Assembly: GCA_009760855.2 (NCBI GenBank)
Contig: WPIO01000034.1
Location: forward strand, 1,813,001 to 1,877,000
Direction: 5' to 3'
DNA from: Cristatella mucedo
Lineage: Eukaryota > Bryozoa > Phylactolaemata > Cristatellidae
Length of the DNA: 64,000 nt
Below, one piece after another: positions 24,600 through 36,600 of the stretch (positions are counted from its first letter, which is position 1; each line of letters opens with the position of its first letter). Below the pieces are notes generated by a model. It was not told the DNA's origin and did no database searches. It was given only the letters and a program-made list of their open reading frames with translations. The translations under genes were made by a program, and so were the position numbers.

Positions 24600-25200
24600 T
24601 ATTCAGAATTGGTCTGCTATTCGCAGGATCGGCCGATCGGTGTTGGCTGGTCCGTCAATCCCGGCCATAATTCTGTCCACAAAGAATCATCTGGAAACTG
24701 TTCGGCATTCAATCTCAAGATGAGCTTGCACATCCGGCGGTCGAGCGACCGTAGGAATTCCGTACCGTAGTGATGGCCTCTACGGTGCCGTGCCCAATAC
24801 CGCTAAGCTCTTGCCCCATTGTCTCGGCTCGGTTTGCAAGAGTAGAGCGACGCTCGCTTCTCGGCTCCTGCTCTCTCGTCGGCTCTTCCGTCTCGACGCC
24901 ATCGCCGGCCGGTAGTTGCCGGACTCGTTTCTCTGAAAGCGAGGGCGGAGTAAGTCTGGTAAGCCATTCGCCGGCGATTGACGGGACAGGACGAGGCAGC
25001 AGCGCTTGGATGATTCGTTGGACGCCACCGAATACCGTCGTAGAGCGCTGGTGGCTCGCATTTTGTGCTCTGTGTGCGAGCGCACGCAGAGCACGCAGTG
25101 CCGGCGCAGGGATCTGCCAACGCAAATTTGTAACCGAGTTCCAGGAGTCAGAGGCTAATTCCCGCCAAACCCCGCCATACTCCGGCCACGCTGCCGCTCG
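24600..25200 (-). pseudogene. Decayed open region, unassigned
   Basis: The minus strand encodes WRELASDSWNSVTNLRWQIP and about 130 further codons without a stop. A shift of frame near 24760 then continues as EFLRSLDRRMCKLILRL and FPDDSLWTELWPGLTDQP to a stop near 24605. The two pieces look like one former gene with a frameshift. A retroelement gag is possible, but I do not recognise it. Confidence 0.3.
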
Positions 25201-25229
25201 CCATGCCGCCGAGCAAGGTTAGACGCGCG

Positions 25230-27120
25230 GCCGTCAGGTTAAACCTCTTTAAAATAACGCATGCGCGAACAACAATAGGGGAACTAAACAAGTCTACGGG
25301 GAGGGGCCCTATACACAACACACTATGGGGGCGCAAGACTACGCAGAAAGCGCGAACCAACGTGTTAGTTGGGGTCAGTCGGCTTCTGCAGTCCTGTCGT
25401 TGTACCGACTCCGAATCCAACAGTACGAGCGTACGCCGTCCAAAACCCGGCTGGCTGAGTAACTGCTGGCTAGTCCGAGTCGACAACTACCACAGTCGTT
25501 AACTTCCACCGAAAGACGCCAACACGCGGAGGGGAGGTCACGAACACGCTACACGGGGAACGCGGAATAAAAACAAGTCAACAACGAGCGAGCTATCCAG
25601 CTCCGCTCGGGCCTTGGGTACTCGTTCCCTTACGTGAGTGGCAGCATCGCCGGAGCACGCCTGCACGAATCCAGGTGCATAACTCGGCGAGACCGGGAGC
25701 CTCCAACACCGCGACTTACTTGGCCAACTTCCCTTTCCCAAGAGCCCCGGTGACCTCTCGTCACTACACATCCGGCAATGCATAGGTCTGACCCCGGCCT
25801 AGCTGGTGACCCTCATTACAGCCACCTGGTCCCAGCCAACCGAACCCAGCCTGGGTACAAACTAAAAGTAGTTCTGTGTAGTGTGTGAGGTATTCCTGCC
25901 TTCGCAGTGGAGGCCGAGCCCTAGTTCTCTAATCTAGGTCTAGGTTCCGGTTTGGGCTCATTCGTCTTACTTGTGTCGTTCCCCACAATAGATGTAGGTA
26001 GCCTAAGTGCTGGGACGTATTTTCCCTGCAAGAGTGCATGTGCCGTTGAGAGCCTGTGAGAAGTGTGGAGATAAAACTGAGCTTGACGCGCAGCGATATT
26101 GTGAGCTTGCAAATAAAGCTCAGTAAAATCCCCTATTTCTGTGTCTCGATTTCCAATTCATGCCGCGAACTCGCGACCCTTTTAGTAACGGTAATTAGGT
26201 CAAAGCCAGAAATGCTCATTTCGTGGCGGCCTGCTTATTGGTGGCCTGCTTATTTCGCATTCACGCACACTGAACCGCATTCGGCAGCAGGTTAGGCCGC
26301 TTGGTAAGTGGCAGGTTAGGCCTCCTCCGCCAAGCCGTGGGCATTACAAGTGTATTAGTATTTTTAATGTAATAAATAAACTTGTCAGTGGACTCAATCC
26401 TTCTAAAACCACTTTTCATAGTGGCTGTTGGTGGCCGCTCCTTAGGAAAGCAACATCCGAGCAGGAGATTTATAAAACTTTCCGCCTACCTACTGCAGTG
26501 TCCATCAAAGAGACTGGGATGAGTAGTGGTAGACAAACCACACCAACCAGACTCCTGTATCACAATTTCCAATCTAGCCAGTAAGATTAACTTCCCGACA
26601 CGATTTAGTGCTAGTCATACTACTGAATACGTATCGATGGAAGTGCATAGTCAACGATCTAATCGTAATCTAACGATCGCCACGTCCTTCTTGAGCACTT
26701 TTCATCTTGCCTGGGTGCCAATGGCACTATACTGCAGCTGTTTAGATTCCATCTTAATTCAAGACCTCGGTAAACTGGCGCCAATAAGCAATAACCAGAG
26801 CAGCCTCTAAAGTACGAGGTACAAATTGTACATCTCCCTGTGTACGAGACGTTGCGTAATGGTTACTAGTAGTTGCCGAATTTCAATCATCAGTAATAAC
26901 ATAACTTACTCCTTATATCAAAGATCCTTTTAATTAATTGTTAGTACTGTTTTCAGTGTGCTCCGTAAGTGTCAGCCGTTGCCCTCCTCGGTACGGATTG
27001 TTACTAAGGTACGGACGTCATTTATTACTGCCCATCTTTGCTATTTTAAAATCTGCCCGTGTCCGTACGGCTTGTACGAATCGTTAGCCCTGTGTTGAAG
27101 GGGTAATACCAACAGCATCT
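25230..27120. other. Intergenic, nothing recognised
   Basis: The GC-rich first part (to 25900) has open frames on both strands without recognisable motifs; the rest is AT-richer with none. Confidence 0.5.
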
Positions 27121-27124
27121 GTCA

Positions 27125-27530
27125 TGCATATGCAAGGACCTGAGCCAGCCGCGAGTGCTGAGCTTTTGATACAAGTTTCAGTTCCAAAGCCACTACCCAG
27201 GGGGTGTCGTGACGGAACTTCACGACATCCCCTGACTTGACCACATTTAAAAAGAAACTAAAAATGCACCTATTTATCGCAGCATTTTTTGGGTCCCTGT
27301 GATTCGTCCTTTGTGTGCTTATGCGAGGCTGACACTGTTCATGCTGCCACAGACCAAATGTACATGCTGACCCTGTGCATGTCGCTCCTAAACGTATTAT
27401 TCTTGTTTTTTTGTCGAGCGTGCTAATACTATCGTGTTTCCTTTGCAGCAGATGCAAAGTGTAGAAAGAGATTGATTTATCCGAGGGCACTTTATCAAGC
27501 GTGTTATCATTATTATTACTATTTTTATTG
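27125..27530 (+). mobile_element. LINE-A 3' end, diverged
   Basis: The UTR blocks and terminal hairpin region (27458-27500) are recognisable on the plus strand, followed by ATT-rich sequence. Confidence 0.8.
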
Positions 27531-27715
27531 TTATTACCAGGGAGAACAAAGCAATAACGCTTTAGATAATTAGAAATCTTTGTACATACATTGCTAAGCT
27601 AAAATTAGTTCATTTAAACTAATTAGCGATACAATGCACAGCATTTAAGAACAGTTTAAGCAGACACAATGGCAATTCTCAAGAGTGAAGCAAACGTCTT
27701 GAAGAAATGCTGGGG

Positions 27716-27940
27716 TTATAGCTTCCTTTTAACTCTCCTAAAGTCAGATGATATCTTCATGTCACTTTCTAGTGAGTTCCAAGATCGGGGAGTTTGAAGA
27801 ACTGGAGGCGTTCGATGCATCGAAAGGCTGATCCGTCGCTTTGTTTCAGGTACCATGCTACGGGCAGCCTGATTCAGACGAGCGCGCGGTGCGAGGTAGT
27901 AGACCGAGGAGAAAGTATTTCTGGCTGTCGGGAGCAAGGG
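27716..27940 (-). mobile_element. LINE C-terminal fragment
   Basis: Minus-strand frame with YYLAPRARLNQAARSMVPE and PRSWNSLESDMK, the C-terminal pattern of another LINE copy. Confidence 0.55.
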
Positions 27941-27954
27941 AACTAATTGCCCCT

Positions 27955-28118
27955 GGGGTATTCACCCCAGAGCCGAGGTGCTCGCTCTTCGCGACCTTGA
28001 GGTCACTTGGATTCGAGTCCGGCAGTGGGCGATCCTTTATTTCCCACTGCAAGCAGTGGCGATGGCCGTTAATGCTCCTCTGTCGCTATTCAAATGAGGC
28101 TGTTAAATCGGCTAATAT
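27955..28118 (+). mobile_element. SINE-B related copy
   Basis: GGATTCGAGTCC B box at about 28010, CACTGCAAGCAGTGGCGATG body, tail GAGGCTGTTAAATCGGCTA. It abuts the LINE-A tail. Confidence 0.7.
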
Positions 28119-28620
28119 ATAATAATAATAATAATAATAATAATGCACTTGATAAAGCACCCTCAGAGAACTCAGTCTCTTTCTAAGGGCATTACATTTG
28201 CTGCAAAGGGAAATGCAATTGAACGGTGAGTAATGTCATGCTTGATAAACAAACAACAGGAATAACATGGTTAGGGTGACATGTACAGGGTCAGCATGCA
28301 AATGTGGTTAGTGGCAGCATGCACAGTGTCAGCACGCATAAGCACATCAAGGACGAATCACAGGGACCCACTAAATGCTGTCCTAAATAGGTATGTTTTT
28401 AGGTTCCTTTTAAATGTGGTCAGGTCAGGGGATGTTCTGACGCAGGTCGGGAGGGAGTTCCAGGCTTTGAGAGCATATGAACTAAATGCACGGTCTCCAA
28501 AGGATTTGAGGTTTGTACGAGCTATTTGTAGACTGTTGGATTCCGAAAAGCGGGTGGTACGATGCTTGGCCTGGTGGGGGAATAGATCTGAGTTATATAT
28601 TAATCTTATCATCTGCCGTG
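28118..28620 (-). mobile_element. LINE-A 3' end
   Basis: Closely similar to the 31.4 kb copy: the KAWNSLPTCVRTSPDLTTFK region (28612-28358), the UTR and an (ATT)n tail at 28119-28143. It is followed upstream by a SINE-B-like copy. Confidence 0.9.
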
Positions 28621-28639
28621 CAAGCCGACTTCGATAGGT

Positions 28640-29728
28640 AAGCTTGGCAGTTTGCCAGTCAGTGGCATTGTGCGTTGCTGGAAATGGTCTGATTTAGCCC
28701 ACGCTTGGACACTGCAGCTGTCCCCCCCCCAAGTTTAGCCGATGCGAAACAAGAGCAGATGAAAATGGGACGATCCAACCGTCAAAAGTGGGCAGCATGT
28801 CTCAGACCGGGTTTATTTGTAACCGCTCGGCGAAAGCTCGTTCCCGGCTCTCTACCGATGGACTGTGTGATGCAGTGCTGCAGTGCGATTAAAACACAAG
28901 CGGCCACAACTGGGCGCCGAAAGCGACAGTTTTTTGTGGGCCTGTTAGTAGTGGTTACGCTCTGGCGAAAGCACTTTAGGCGGCACACACCGGACCGACG
29001 GAGTTAACTGCGAGAACTCACAAAGCCCTAGTATAACAAACTATCCTATGCGCGCGCCGCTAGTGATGGTGGTCCCAACCCCGAAGACGGACCGCTACAG
29101 CACCCCAACTAACTGAGTAGCCGGCAGAACACAACTGTGCAGTCTAAGTTGCACTTAGCTGTTCGTCACCGTAGGTTCGTCTCTCGTACTCTCGAAGCGT
29201 AGTCTCGCATCGACTACCGAAGCTGCCGCCCCGAGCTCTGTCAGTCGAACCCGTTTTATTCTCTCTCCTCTAAACTCGTGGCCTCGCGCATAGCCGCTAT
29301 TTTCTACTTAAAGCCCGCCAGTCAGTGCACATCCTGACCACATCGTCTGCTCCAGGTTTCATTCTAACTTTAGAGTGTCTATACCCGGTGTCCTAGTCTA
29401 GCCAACTATAGCGAGCACAGCAGTCGGTCCACCTCCTAACCGCATCTCCTGCACAGAGCTACATTCTAACCTGAGCTAAGAGGATCAGGAGCCGGGTTTG
29501 TGCTAGGCACCCTAGTCGAATCCATTAAAGGCAAGGGCTCCCATCTCGGCTAACCTGAGAGCTGCCTCGGTGCATATTTGCTCAGTCATCAGTAACTAGG
29601 TTCGCAAAATCAGCTTTTCGAAAGGGGAAGAAGCTGGAAAGTGGGCTCAATCTGGAAGACTACAGCATAAAAGCTTGCTAAGGCTTGAAAGCCAGCGGCC
29701 AGCATAGCGGCTCGTGCATTGAACCAAG
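28640..29728. other. Intergenic, nothing recognised
   Basis: Contains a 100-codon plus-strand frame (28705-29007) without family resemblance. Confidence 0.5.
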
Positions 29729-29731
29729 AGC

Positions 29732-29770
<39 letters not shown>
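29729..29770. repeat. (GA)n repeat
   Basis: About 20 GA units followed by a G-rich purine tract. Confidence 0.95.
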
Positions 29771-29774
<4 letters not shown>

Positions 29775-29879
29775 GGGAAGAAGGACAAGGAGAGGGAGAG
29801 ATAGATAGGGGGAAGGAGCGGACGGACACGCACTATTCGCGGGTAATATCGAACACACTACCAACCGGTCCACTGGATA

Positions 29880-30178
29880 AACTGCGGCCAACTGGCCAAC
29901 TCGCCCTCTGCCCCCAATTGGAAGCATTCAGTGTTTTCCTAGGCCGAGCGCACGCAGAGCGCGAACGCGTAGAGCGGCGGCTGGGGCGACACTGGCAAGT
30001 TTCAGTGCGCTGGCGCAGAGCATGGAAGAGCGCCCAAAAAACTCAGCCGCCCATACAGACGACTAGCTTCAGCAGCACGGGTTACGCCCCCTGGAGCGAT
30101 CTGTCCCGGCCTTCACAGAGCGTCTGCCGGAAGTTGGTCGTCGGAAGTTTCAGCGTTCGGCGCCAGCCTGGCCGATGT
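29880..30178 (+). other. GC-rich segment ending in a consensus splice donor
   Basis: GC- and CpG-rich sequence between two CT/GA repeats, ending GCCGATGTC|GTAAGTAC at 30178/30179. It could be a 5' untranslated or first exon of the plus-strand PLPP gene 3 kb downstream. No good start codon with a long frame is present. Confidence 0.25.
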
Positions 30179-30346
30179 CGTAAGTACAACGCACCGCTGC
30201 GCTCTGTAGCCCGGCTATGCCCGGCTCGTGACTTTGGTCGTTACCTTTGCGGCATTCAGAGTACTTGCGATATTTGAAGCACTGAACTAGCTCCTGCTCG
30301 CGTTAAAATAAGGAAGCAGTTAACGGTGCCCCGGCGTGGACACCCA

Positions 30347-30561
<215 letters not shown>

Positions 30562-31128
30562 GGGCTCTCCAACACACGCTGTCTCTGTTTGACTTAATTC
30601 ACCAGAATGCTCTGCACTCCGGTTCGTCCTACATCATGCAGTCTACTAATCGGCAGTGCATTGACGGTCCTTGCTAAGACTGCCTAGAACCTACCATGCA
30701 GGCTGTCTAACTTGGTATCCCAGTGTGATCTGTAGCTCTCGTGATATTTTGTTAATGAACCAATCGTCTAAAACAATAGGTCAGTGAAGTGCTAAGCATG
30801 GGCTCTACTAGTCCCAGCTTGACATCTATTTTTTGCTACCATACTTGATGCAGAAGGTGCCTCTGCTTGGCCGCGGCTTTTCAGCCGTAGCAACCGTGTT
30901 TGCTGTAGTCGGCCACCTCGTGACTGTGCTCCGTCGGCTTTTCAGTCTATCGGGCTTCCGAAAGAAGATGAACGATCAAAAGAGCCGGTTAGAGACACGC
31001 TGTGCAGTATACGTTCTAAGCACGAGCGATTCAAATTAAAAAGTAAATAAAGTAAATATATTTTTAAATTCATCTCTTTAGAAAGCCTCAATAAAGGAAT
31101 GCCTGCTATGGGACTCAAACTCGCTACC

Positions 31129-31316
<188 letters not shown>

Positions 31317-31379
31317 CGTGCCAGAGGTGGCCAATCCTCTTAATCATCATTCGGGGCATAGAGTGTGCTTCTGCAGCTA

Positions 31380-32375
31380 AGTAATAATAATAATAATGTA
31401 CTTGATAAAGCGCCTCCAGAGAACTCAATCTCTTTCTAGGCGCTTTACATTCGCTGCAAAGGGAAATGCAATTAAATGGTAAGTAAAATCATGCTTGAAA
31501 AACAAACAAGATGAATAACATGGTTAGGAGTGACATGCACAGGGTCAGCATGCAAATGTGGTTAGTGGTAGCATGCACAGTGTCAGCACGCATAAGCACG
31601 TGAAGGACGAATCACAGGGACCCACTAAATGCTGTCCTAAATAGGTGTGTTTTTAAGATCCTTTTAATTGTGGTCAGGTCAGGGGATGTTCTGACGCAGG
31701 TCGGGAGGGAGTTCCAGGCTTTGGGAGCATATGAACTAAATGCACGGTCTCCAAAGGATTTGAGGTTTGTACGAGGTATTTGTAGACTGTTGGATTCCGA
31801 AAAGCGGGTGGTACGATGCTTGGCGTGATGGAGGAGTGTGTCGGAGAGATAGGCTGGAGCCATAGAATGAAGGGACCTAAAAGTGAGCGACAAAACCTTG
31901 AAGTCAATCCGTTGCTTGGCTGGTAGCCAGTGCAGGTCGGCGAGAAGTGGAGTAATGTGGCAACTGTGACGCTCACGACAGACAAGTCTAGCTGCCGAGT
32001 TTTGCACCAGCTGCAATCGCCTGATCGCACATGCTGGTAGTCCAGTAAGCAGTGAGTTGCAGAAGTCGAGACGAGATGTCACGAATGCATGGACCAACTT
32101 AGATGTGGTATCCTTATCTAAACAAGCCCGAATTTTAGCAATGTTATGAAGCTGAAAATAGGCAGATTTGACCGTGGAGCTGATATGGTCGTCTAACGAG
32201 AGGTCGCTTTGGAATATGACACCTAGATTTCGAGCTGATTCGACAGGAGATATGCTGGCAGAGCCAATTTTGAGAGACAGCCTTTCCAATTTCCGAATCA
32301 CACTGGGTTTGCCCATAACTAGTAAGTTAGTTTTGTCATCGTTTAGTTTTAGTTTGTCATTGTTTAGTTTTTAAT
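31380..32375 (-). mobile_element. LINE-A copy, longest 3' end (L2/CR1-like)
   Basis: Minus-strand open frame at 32316-31612 (234 codons) covering the region after the reverse transcriptase palm: RNLGVIFQSDLSLDDHI, KLVHAFVTSRLDFCNSLL, LQLVQNSAARLV, LHWLPAKQRIDFKVL, and KAWNSLP near the end. This is typical of L2/CR1-type LINEs. It is followed by a 3' UTR ending in the conserved hairpin and an (ATT)n tail at 31383-31398. It is 5'-truncated, as is usual for such insertions. Confidence 0.9.
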
Positions 32376-32389
32376 AATATTGCATTGGA

Positions 32390-32560
32390 ATAATAATACA
32401 TTTGATAAAACGCCTTTAGAAGACTCAATCTCTTTACACTTGGCACAAGGGAAACACGATCGAATGGTCAGTGGTAACATGCTCAGTGCCAACAAGCATA
32501 ACATGGTTAGGGGTGACATGCACAGGGTCAGCGTGCCAATGTGGTCAGTGCCAGGTAATT
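32390..32560 (-). mobile_element. LINE-A tail fragment
   Basis: Reverse-strand tail and UTR blocks immediately beside the long copy ending at 32375, so two insertions abut. Confidence 0.75.
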
Positions 32561-32619
32561 ATTTAGCAGCTGAGAAGGAGGAGAGAGAGAAAGAAGGAGG
32601 AAGAGGAGAAGCAGATAAA

Positions 32620-32665
32620 CCAACCGCAGCAGCAGCAGCTGCAGCAGCAGCAGCAGCAGCAGCGT
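32620..32665. repeat. (GCA)n repeat
   Basis: CAG/GCA trinucleotides just upstream of the PLPP start region. More CTG-rich sequence follows to 32960. Confidence 0.9.
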
Positions 32666-33186
32666 TGTGCTGGCCTGCAGCTTGCTTAGTTGTTGTTTGC
32701 CCTGTTGCTGTGCTCCCTTGTGCTGCTGCAGCAGCAGGTGTCCACATCGCAAAGCCCGGTTGCACTGAAGCAGCTGTCTATTGCTACTAGTGGTTCGTCG
32801 TGCTGCTGCTGCTGACCACTGCTGCTGCGTCAGCTGCTTCAAACTACTGCTATTACCGGCACGATCTGCTATTGAAAAGTCACCACTGCGGCTGCTGCTG
32901 AGTTGCAACCACCCACTGTTCCTGGTTCCAATGTTGCTAAATAGCTGTTGCTGGCGCTGCTGTCACTAAGAGCTAAAAATCATGAGCAAAGACGTCGAAT
33001 CTGTTGGATGCACATCGGCTGCCGCACAGGAGTCCGTTCGGCCGAGTGCATAAGCCGATCCGACTCCTGGAGCTGATGTTAAACTCCACTCTTTGTAGGA
33101 TCGCTGCTGCTGCTCACCGTCTCTCTCTCTCGTGTTGAGGCCACTGAAGCAGCGGCGGCGGCAGCAACAGCAGCCTCCCCGGTGGC

Positions 33187-33632
33187 ATGCGGCTCGCAAC
33201 GCCGCAGCGTTTCGGCCATGGCACGGGATGCGGCAGCTCCTGCTGTGGCGGCTCTGCCACAGCCGCCGCCGACGCAGCGGCGCCCGAGGCGGCAGCGGCG
33301 GCGTCGACGGCCGAGCTCGGCGTGCGGCTGCTGCTGCTCGCCGCGGCGCTGCTGAGCGAGCGCTGGCCGGCATTCGAGCGCCGCATACAGCCCGAGGAGC
33401 TGTGGCTGTACAGGAACCCGCGCACGGCCAGCTACATGTCTGGCACCGAGCTGTCGCTGCTCGTGTTCGTCGGCGTGCCGGCACTGCTCGCTACCTACCA
33501 CTGGCGCACGCGGAGTCGGCTCGAGGCGGCGCAGTGCTTCTGGAGCTACTCGCTGGCGGTCGGCCTCTGCGGAGCCATCACCAACGTGACCAAGGTGCTC
33601 GTGGGCCGCCCGAGGCCTGACTTTTTCTACCG
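33187..33632 (+). CDS. PLPP exon 1 (start, TM segments, motif 1)
   Basis: ATG at 33187 in a GC-rich stretch. The exon encodes an Ala-rich start, a membrane segment ([11 protein letters not shown]), LWLYRNPRT, and motif [14 protein letters not shown]. The donor is CCG|GTGGGT after 33632, phase 2. A 5' untranslated exon further upstream is possible. Confidence 0.85.
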
Positions 33633-36600
33633 GTGGGTGGCCGCCGCTGCTGTTCGGTCTCGTTCGCGGGTTGCTACAGCCCTGTCTCTCGTCGATTCTC
33701 GCTAATGCAGGGAAGAATTAACTAGCATATCGGGCTTAGTACTTGAGTTAATTGCATTTCTTTTAATTTATAAATAGTCCACAGGTCCAGTTAATATCTT
33801 GAGAAGACAAGGTGTGCATGCTCGACAAAATGGGTGGAACGGATTTGCAGTATGATGCCGTCTACGTTGTGTTTGCTGTTTGCCTGTTAATACTTTGTGC
33901 ACAAATGTTTCATCGTGTCTTAAGGTGTCTTTTAGCATGGCCATAGCACGCGGCCAGCTCTAGTGTGTCTTGCTCGTATGGCGGTCCGAGTTGCCATTGC
34001 AGACATCATTCAGAGCAGGCATCACAGTGTCCTTAAGAGAGAGACTGGTCTGTGAGCTGGGCCCTGCAGTGCGATGCAACTTGGGTATGGCTAGTTTGCA
34101 AATCCCAAAAGTTTGACCTTGTGTCTCCTTTGCTAAAAGAGCTAGGATGGCTGCCGGTTGATCAAAGTATATAGAGCGTTGTCTTATGCTGATCCACAAG
34201 GCTTGACACGGCTTGGCTCCTCTATACCTAGCTCTACTGCCTGGTCAATTTCAGCCTCCTCGTGCACTCCGGTCCTGTATGGACAATAAATGAGCTGTTC
34301 TGTTCCTCTGCTTAAAGACCGTTGTCGACAGAAACTTTAGCTCTGCAGGTCCTAGACTGTGGAACTCGCTTCCAAGATTCTTATGCAACGACAACTACTC
34401 TGCTGCTGTCGACTATTGCACATCTTTTCCAGCTGCTCCGAGCTGCTACTTCCATGCCACTCACTACCTCAACTGGTCTCCCGACTCTGCTATGTATGCT
34501 TCCCACTTTCTCTTTGTTGGGTGTGATGTGATGTAATGTATCTCCGTCTGTAACTCCACAAAGTCATAAAGACCATGTGGATGTTAGGAGAGTTTTGTAT
34601 AGCTCACTCACAGCCTAAGCAGCTTTCGGTTCGCATTCGGTAGCCAACGGACTACGTCTCACGTGAGTAGCATGGAAGTAGCAGCTCAGGACTGCTGAAA
34701 AGGATGAGCCATAGTCGGCAGTAGGAGAGTAGTTGTCGTTTCGTTAGAAATTGATGAAGTCTTTATGCTACCGAATGCATACCGAAAGCCGCTTAGGGTG
34801 TTGGTGCACTATACAAAACTCTCCTGCTTAACACCCACATAGTCTGTGTGACTTTGTGGAGTTACCGACAGAGATACAATCTTGAAAGTGACCGCAAAAT
34901 ACTGGTCGTGCTGCCAGCTCTACCCGTACAAGCTACAGCAAGCAGTGCACCAGCTTTTGCTTAGCAGGCCAGTCAAGGCTCAGGCTGTATAGCTCAGAGT
35001 GGTAATGTTGCCTGGAAATACTCTGCAGTAGGCTAATCAATTAGTACGATCCAGTAACCATCCGGTAGAGCACCTCTTTCAATGACTCCCGGACTACTGG
35101 GGTGATATTAGAGGCTGATGCATGTTACTAAAAAAATATGGTGCCGGGATATAGTCATAGTGGAGCAGCCGGCACTCTCGTAGTAGCTGTCAGTATCACA
35201 GTCACCCGGAAAGCACTCTTGAACACGACTCTCCGTGACAGTATTCAAAGTGAAACTAAAAACACACCTATTTAGGACAGCATTTAGTGGGTCCCTGTGA
35301 TTCGTCCTTGATGTGCTTATGCGTGCTGACACTGTGCATGCTGCCACTAACCACATTTGCATGCTGACCCTGTGCATGTCACCCCTAACCATGTTATTCA
35401 TTTTGTTTGTTTTTCAAGCATGATTTTACTTACCATTCAATTGCATTTCCCTTTGCAGCAAATGTAAAGCGCCTATAGAGAGATTAAGTTCTCTGAGGGT
35501 GCTTTATCAAGTGAATTATTATTATTATTATTATTATAAAGTGCAGGGACCGCACCAGATCAGTAATTTATGCTGAACTCATGCTGAAAAGCTGCAGCAA
35601 GCTGCAGCCCAAAGCAAACCCTGTCCTCAAAGGTCCCCTTCTAAGAAACCTCTGCTTTCGGTAAGCTTTCTAAAACTATTTACCATATCCTGGCTAGTGC
35701 CTACACTTCATTCGCCAGTGTGTGCTAGCCAGCCTTTCCCCTCAAATTATGTGTTTAGGTACCATTCGAAATACAAATATGTTACAACTGGGATCGGAAG
35801 TTCTGGCGACTTCCACATGAAAGAAAAATCGGTTATGCCTACCACGTCTAACCCTGGTGTAAACTGAAAGCAACAAATCTACAAATAGGCAATTTACTGA
35901 TCTCTGCATCATATGCGACTTGTGTCCCAGCTTGTCGAATCTTGGTAGATCGCGATATATGCTTTAAGTTTGTTGAGTTGCATACTTGTGACTTTCATAC
36001 AGCTTCATTTCCAGGGTTGGTTGGTACCTTGTAAATGAAATAACTCAAATAATATTTCACATATTATATAATATTTCACAGTGAGATTTGAAATGGGAGT
36101 TCAGCTCTACTTTTTTGACTCTCTGTCAGTCTGTAGATGAAGTCTTTAATATTTTTGATTTCGGTATGATACATTTGGTTCTATATGTTCACGATTATGG
36201 AAAATAAAGCTCCACTACGTTTGATGACGTATGCATTAAAATTTATCCAACCGAAATCTGACTGTCAACCTGTTGAAGCTGAACCGCTTGGCGATCACGG
36301 CCATTGTCAAATCAGTGCACGAGGCTGCAGCCATCCAGTTCTCGTGAGCGAGGCAGTTGCTTAGAGTCGTGCCGACTTGCATACACTGCCAGCTGCCTGT
36401 CACTCAGAAAGTCATGAAATATGCTTATGCATGCCTGCTGAATGGACTGATGCCATGCTCACAGCTCCACCACGAACATGAGCAGCACCACGCCTCAGAC
36501 TGGGATGCAGGCCTGCATGCAGGAGACGAGTCGTTTATTTGCTGGAGCTAAATCCCCTGCACAATTCTGATACTGCTGGCGTTTCTGGTGGCCGGAAGAT

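Noticed and set aside
32528..32908. Gln/Ala/Leu-rich frames around the GCA repeat
   Set aside because: Trinucleotide repeat translated in several frames, with no motif.
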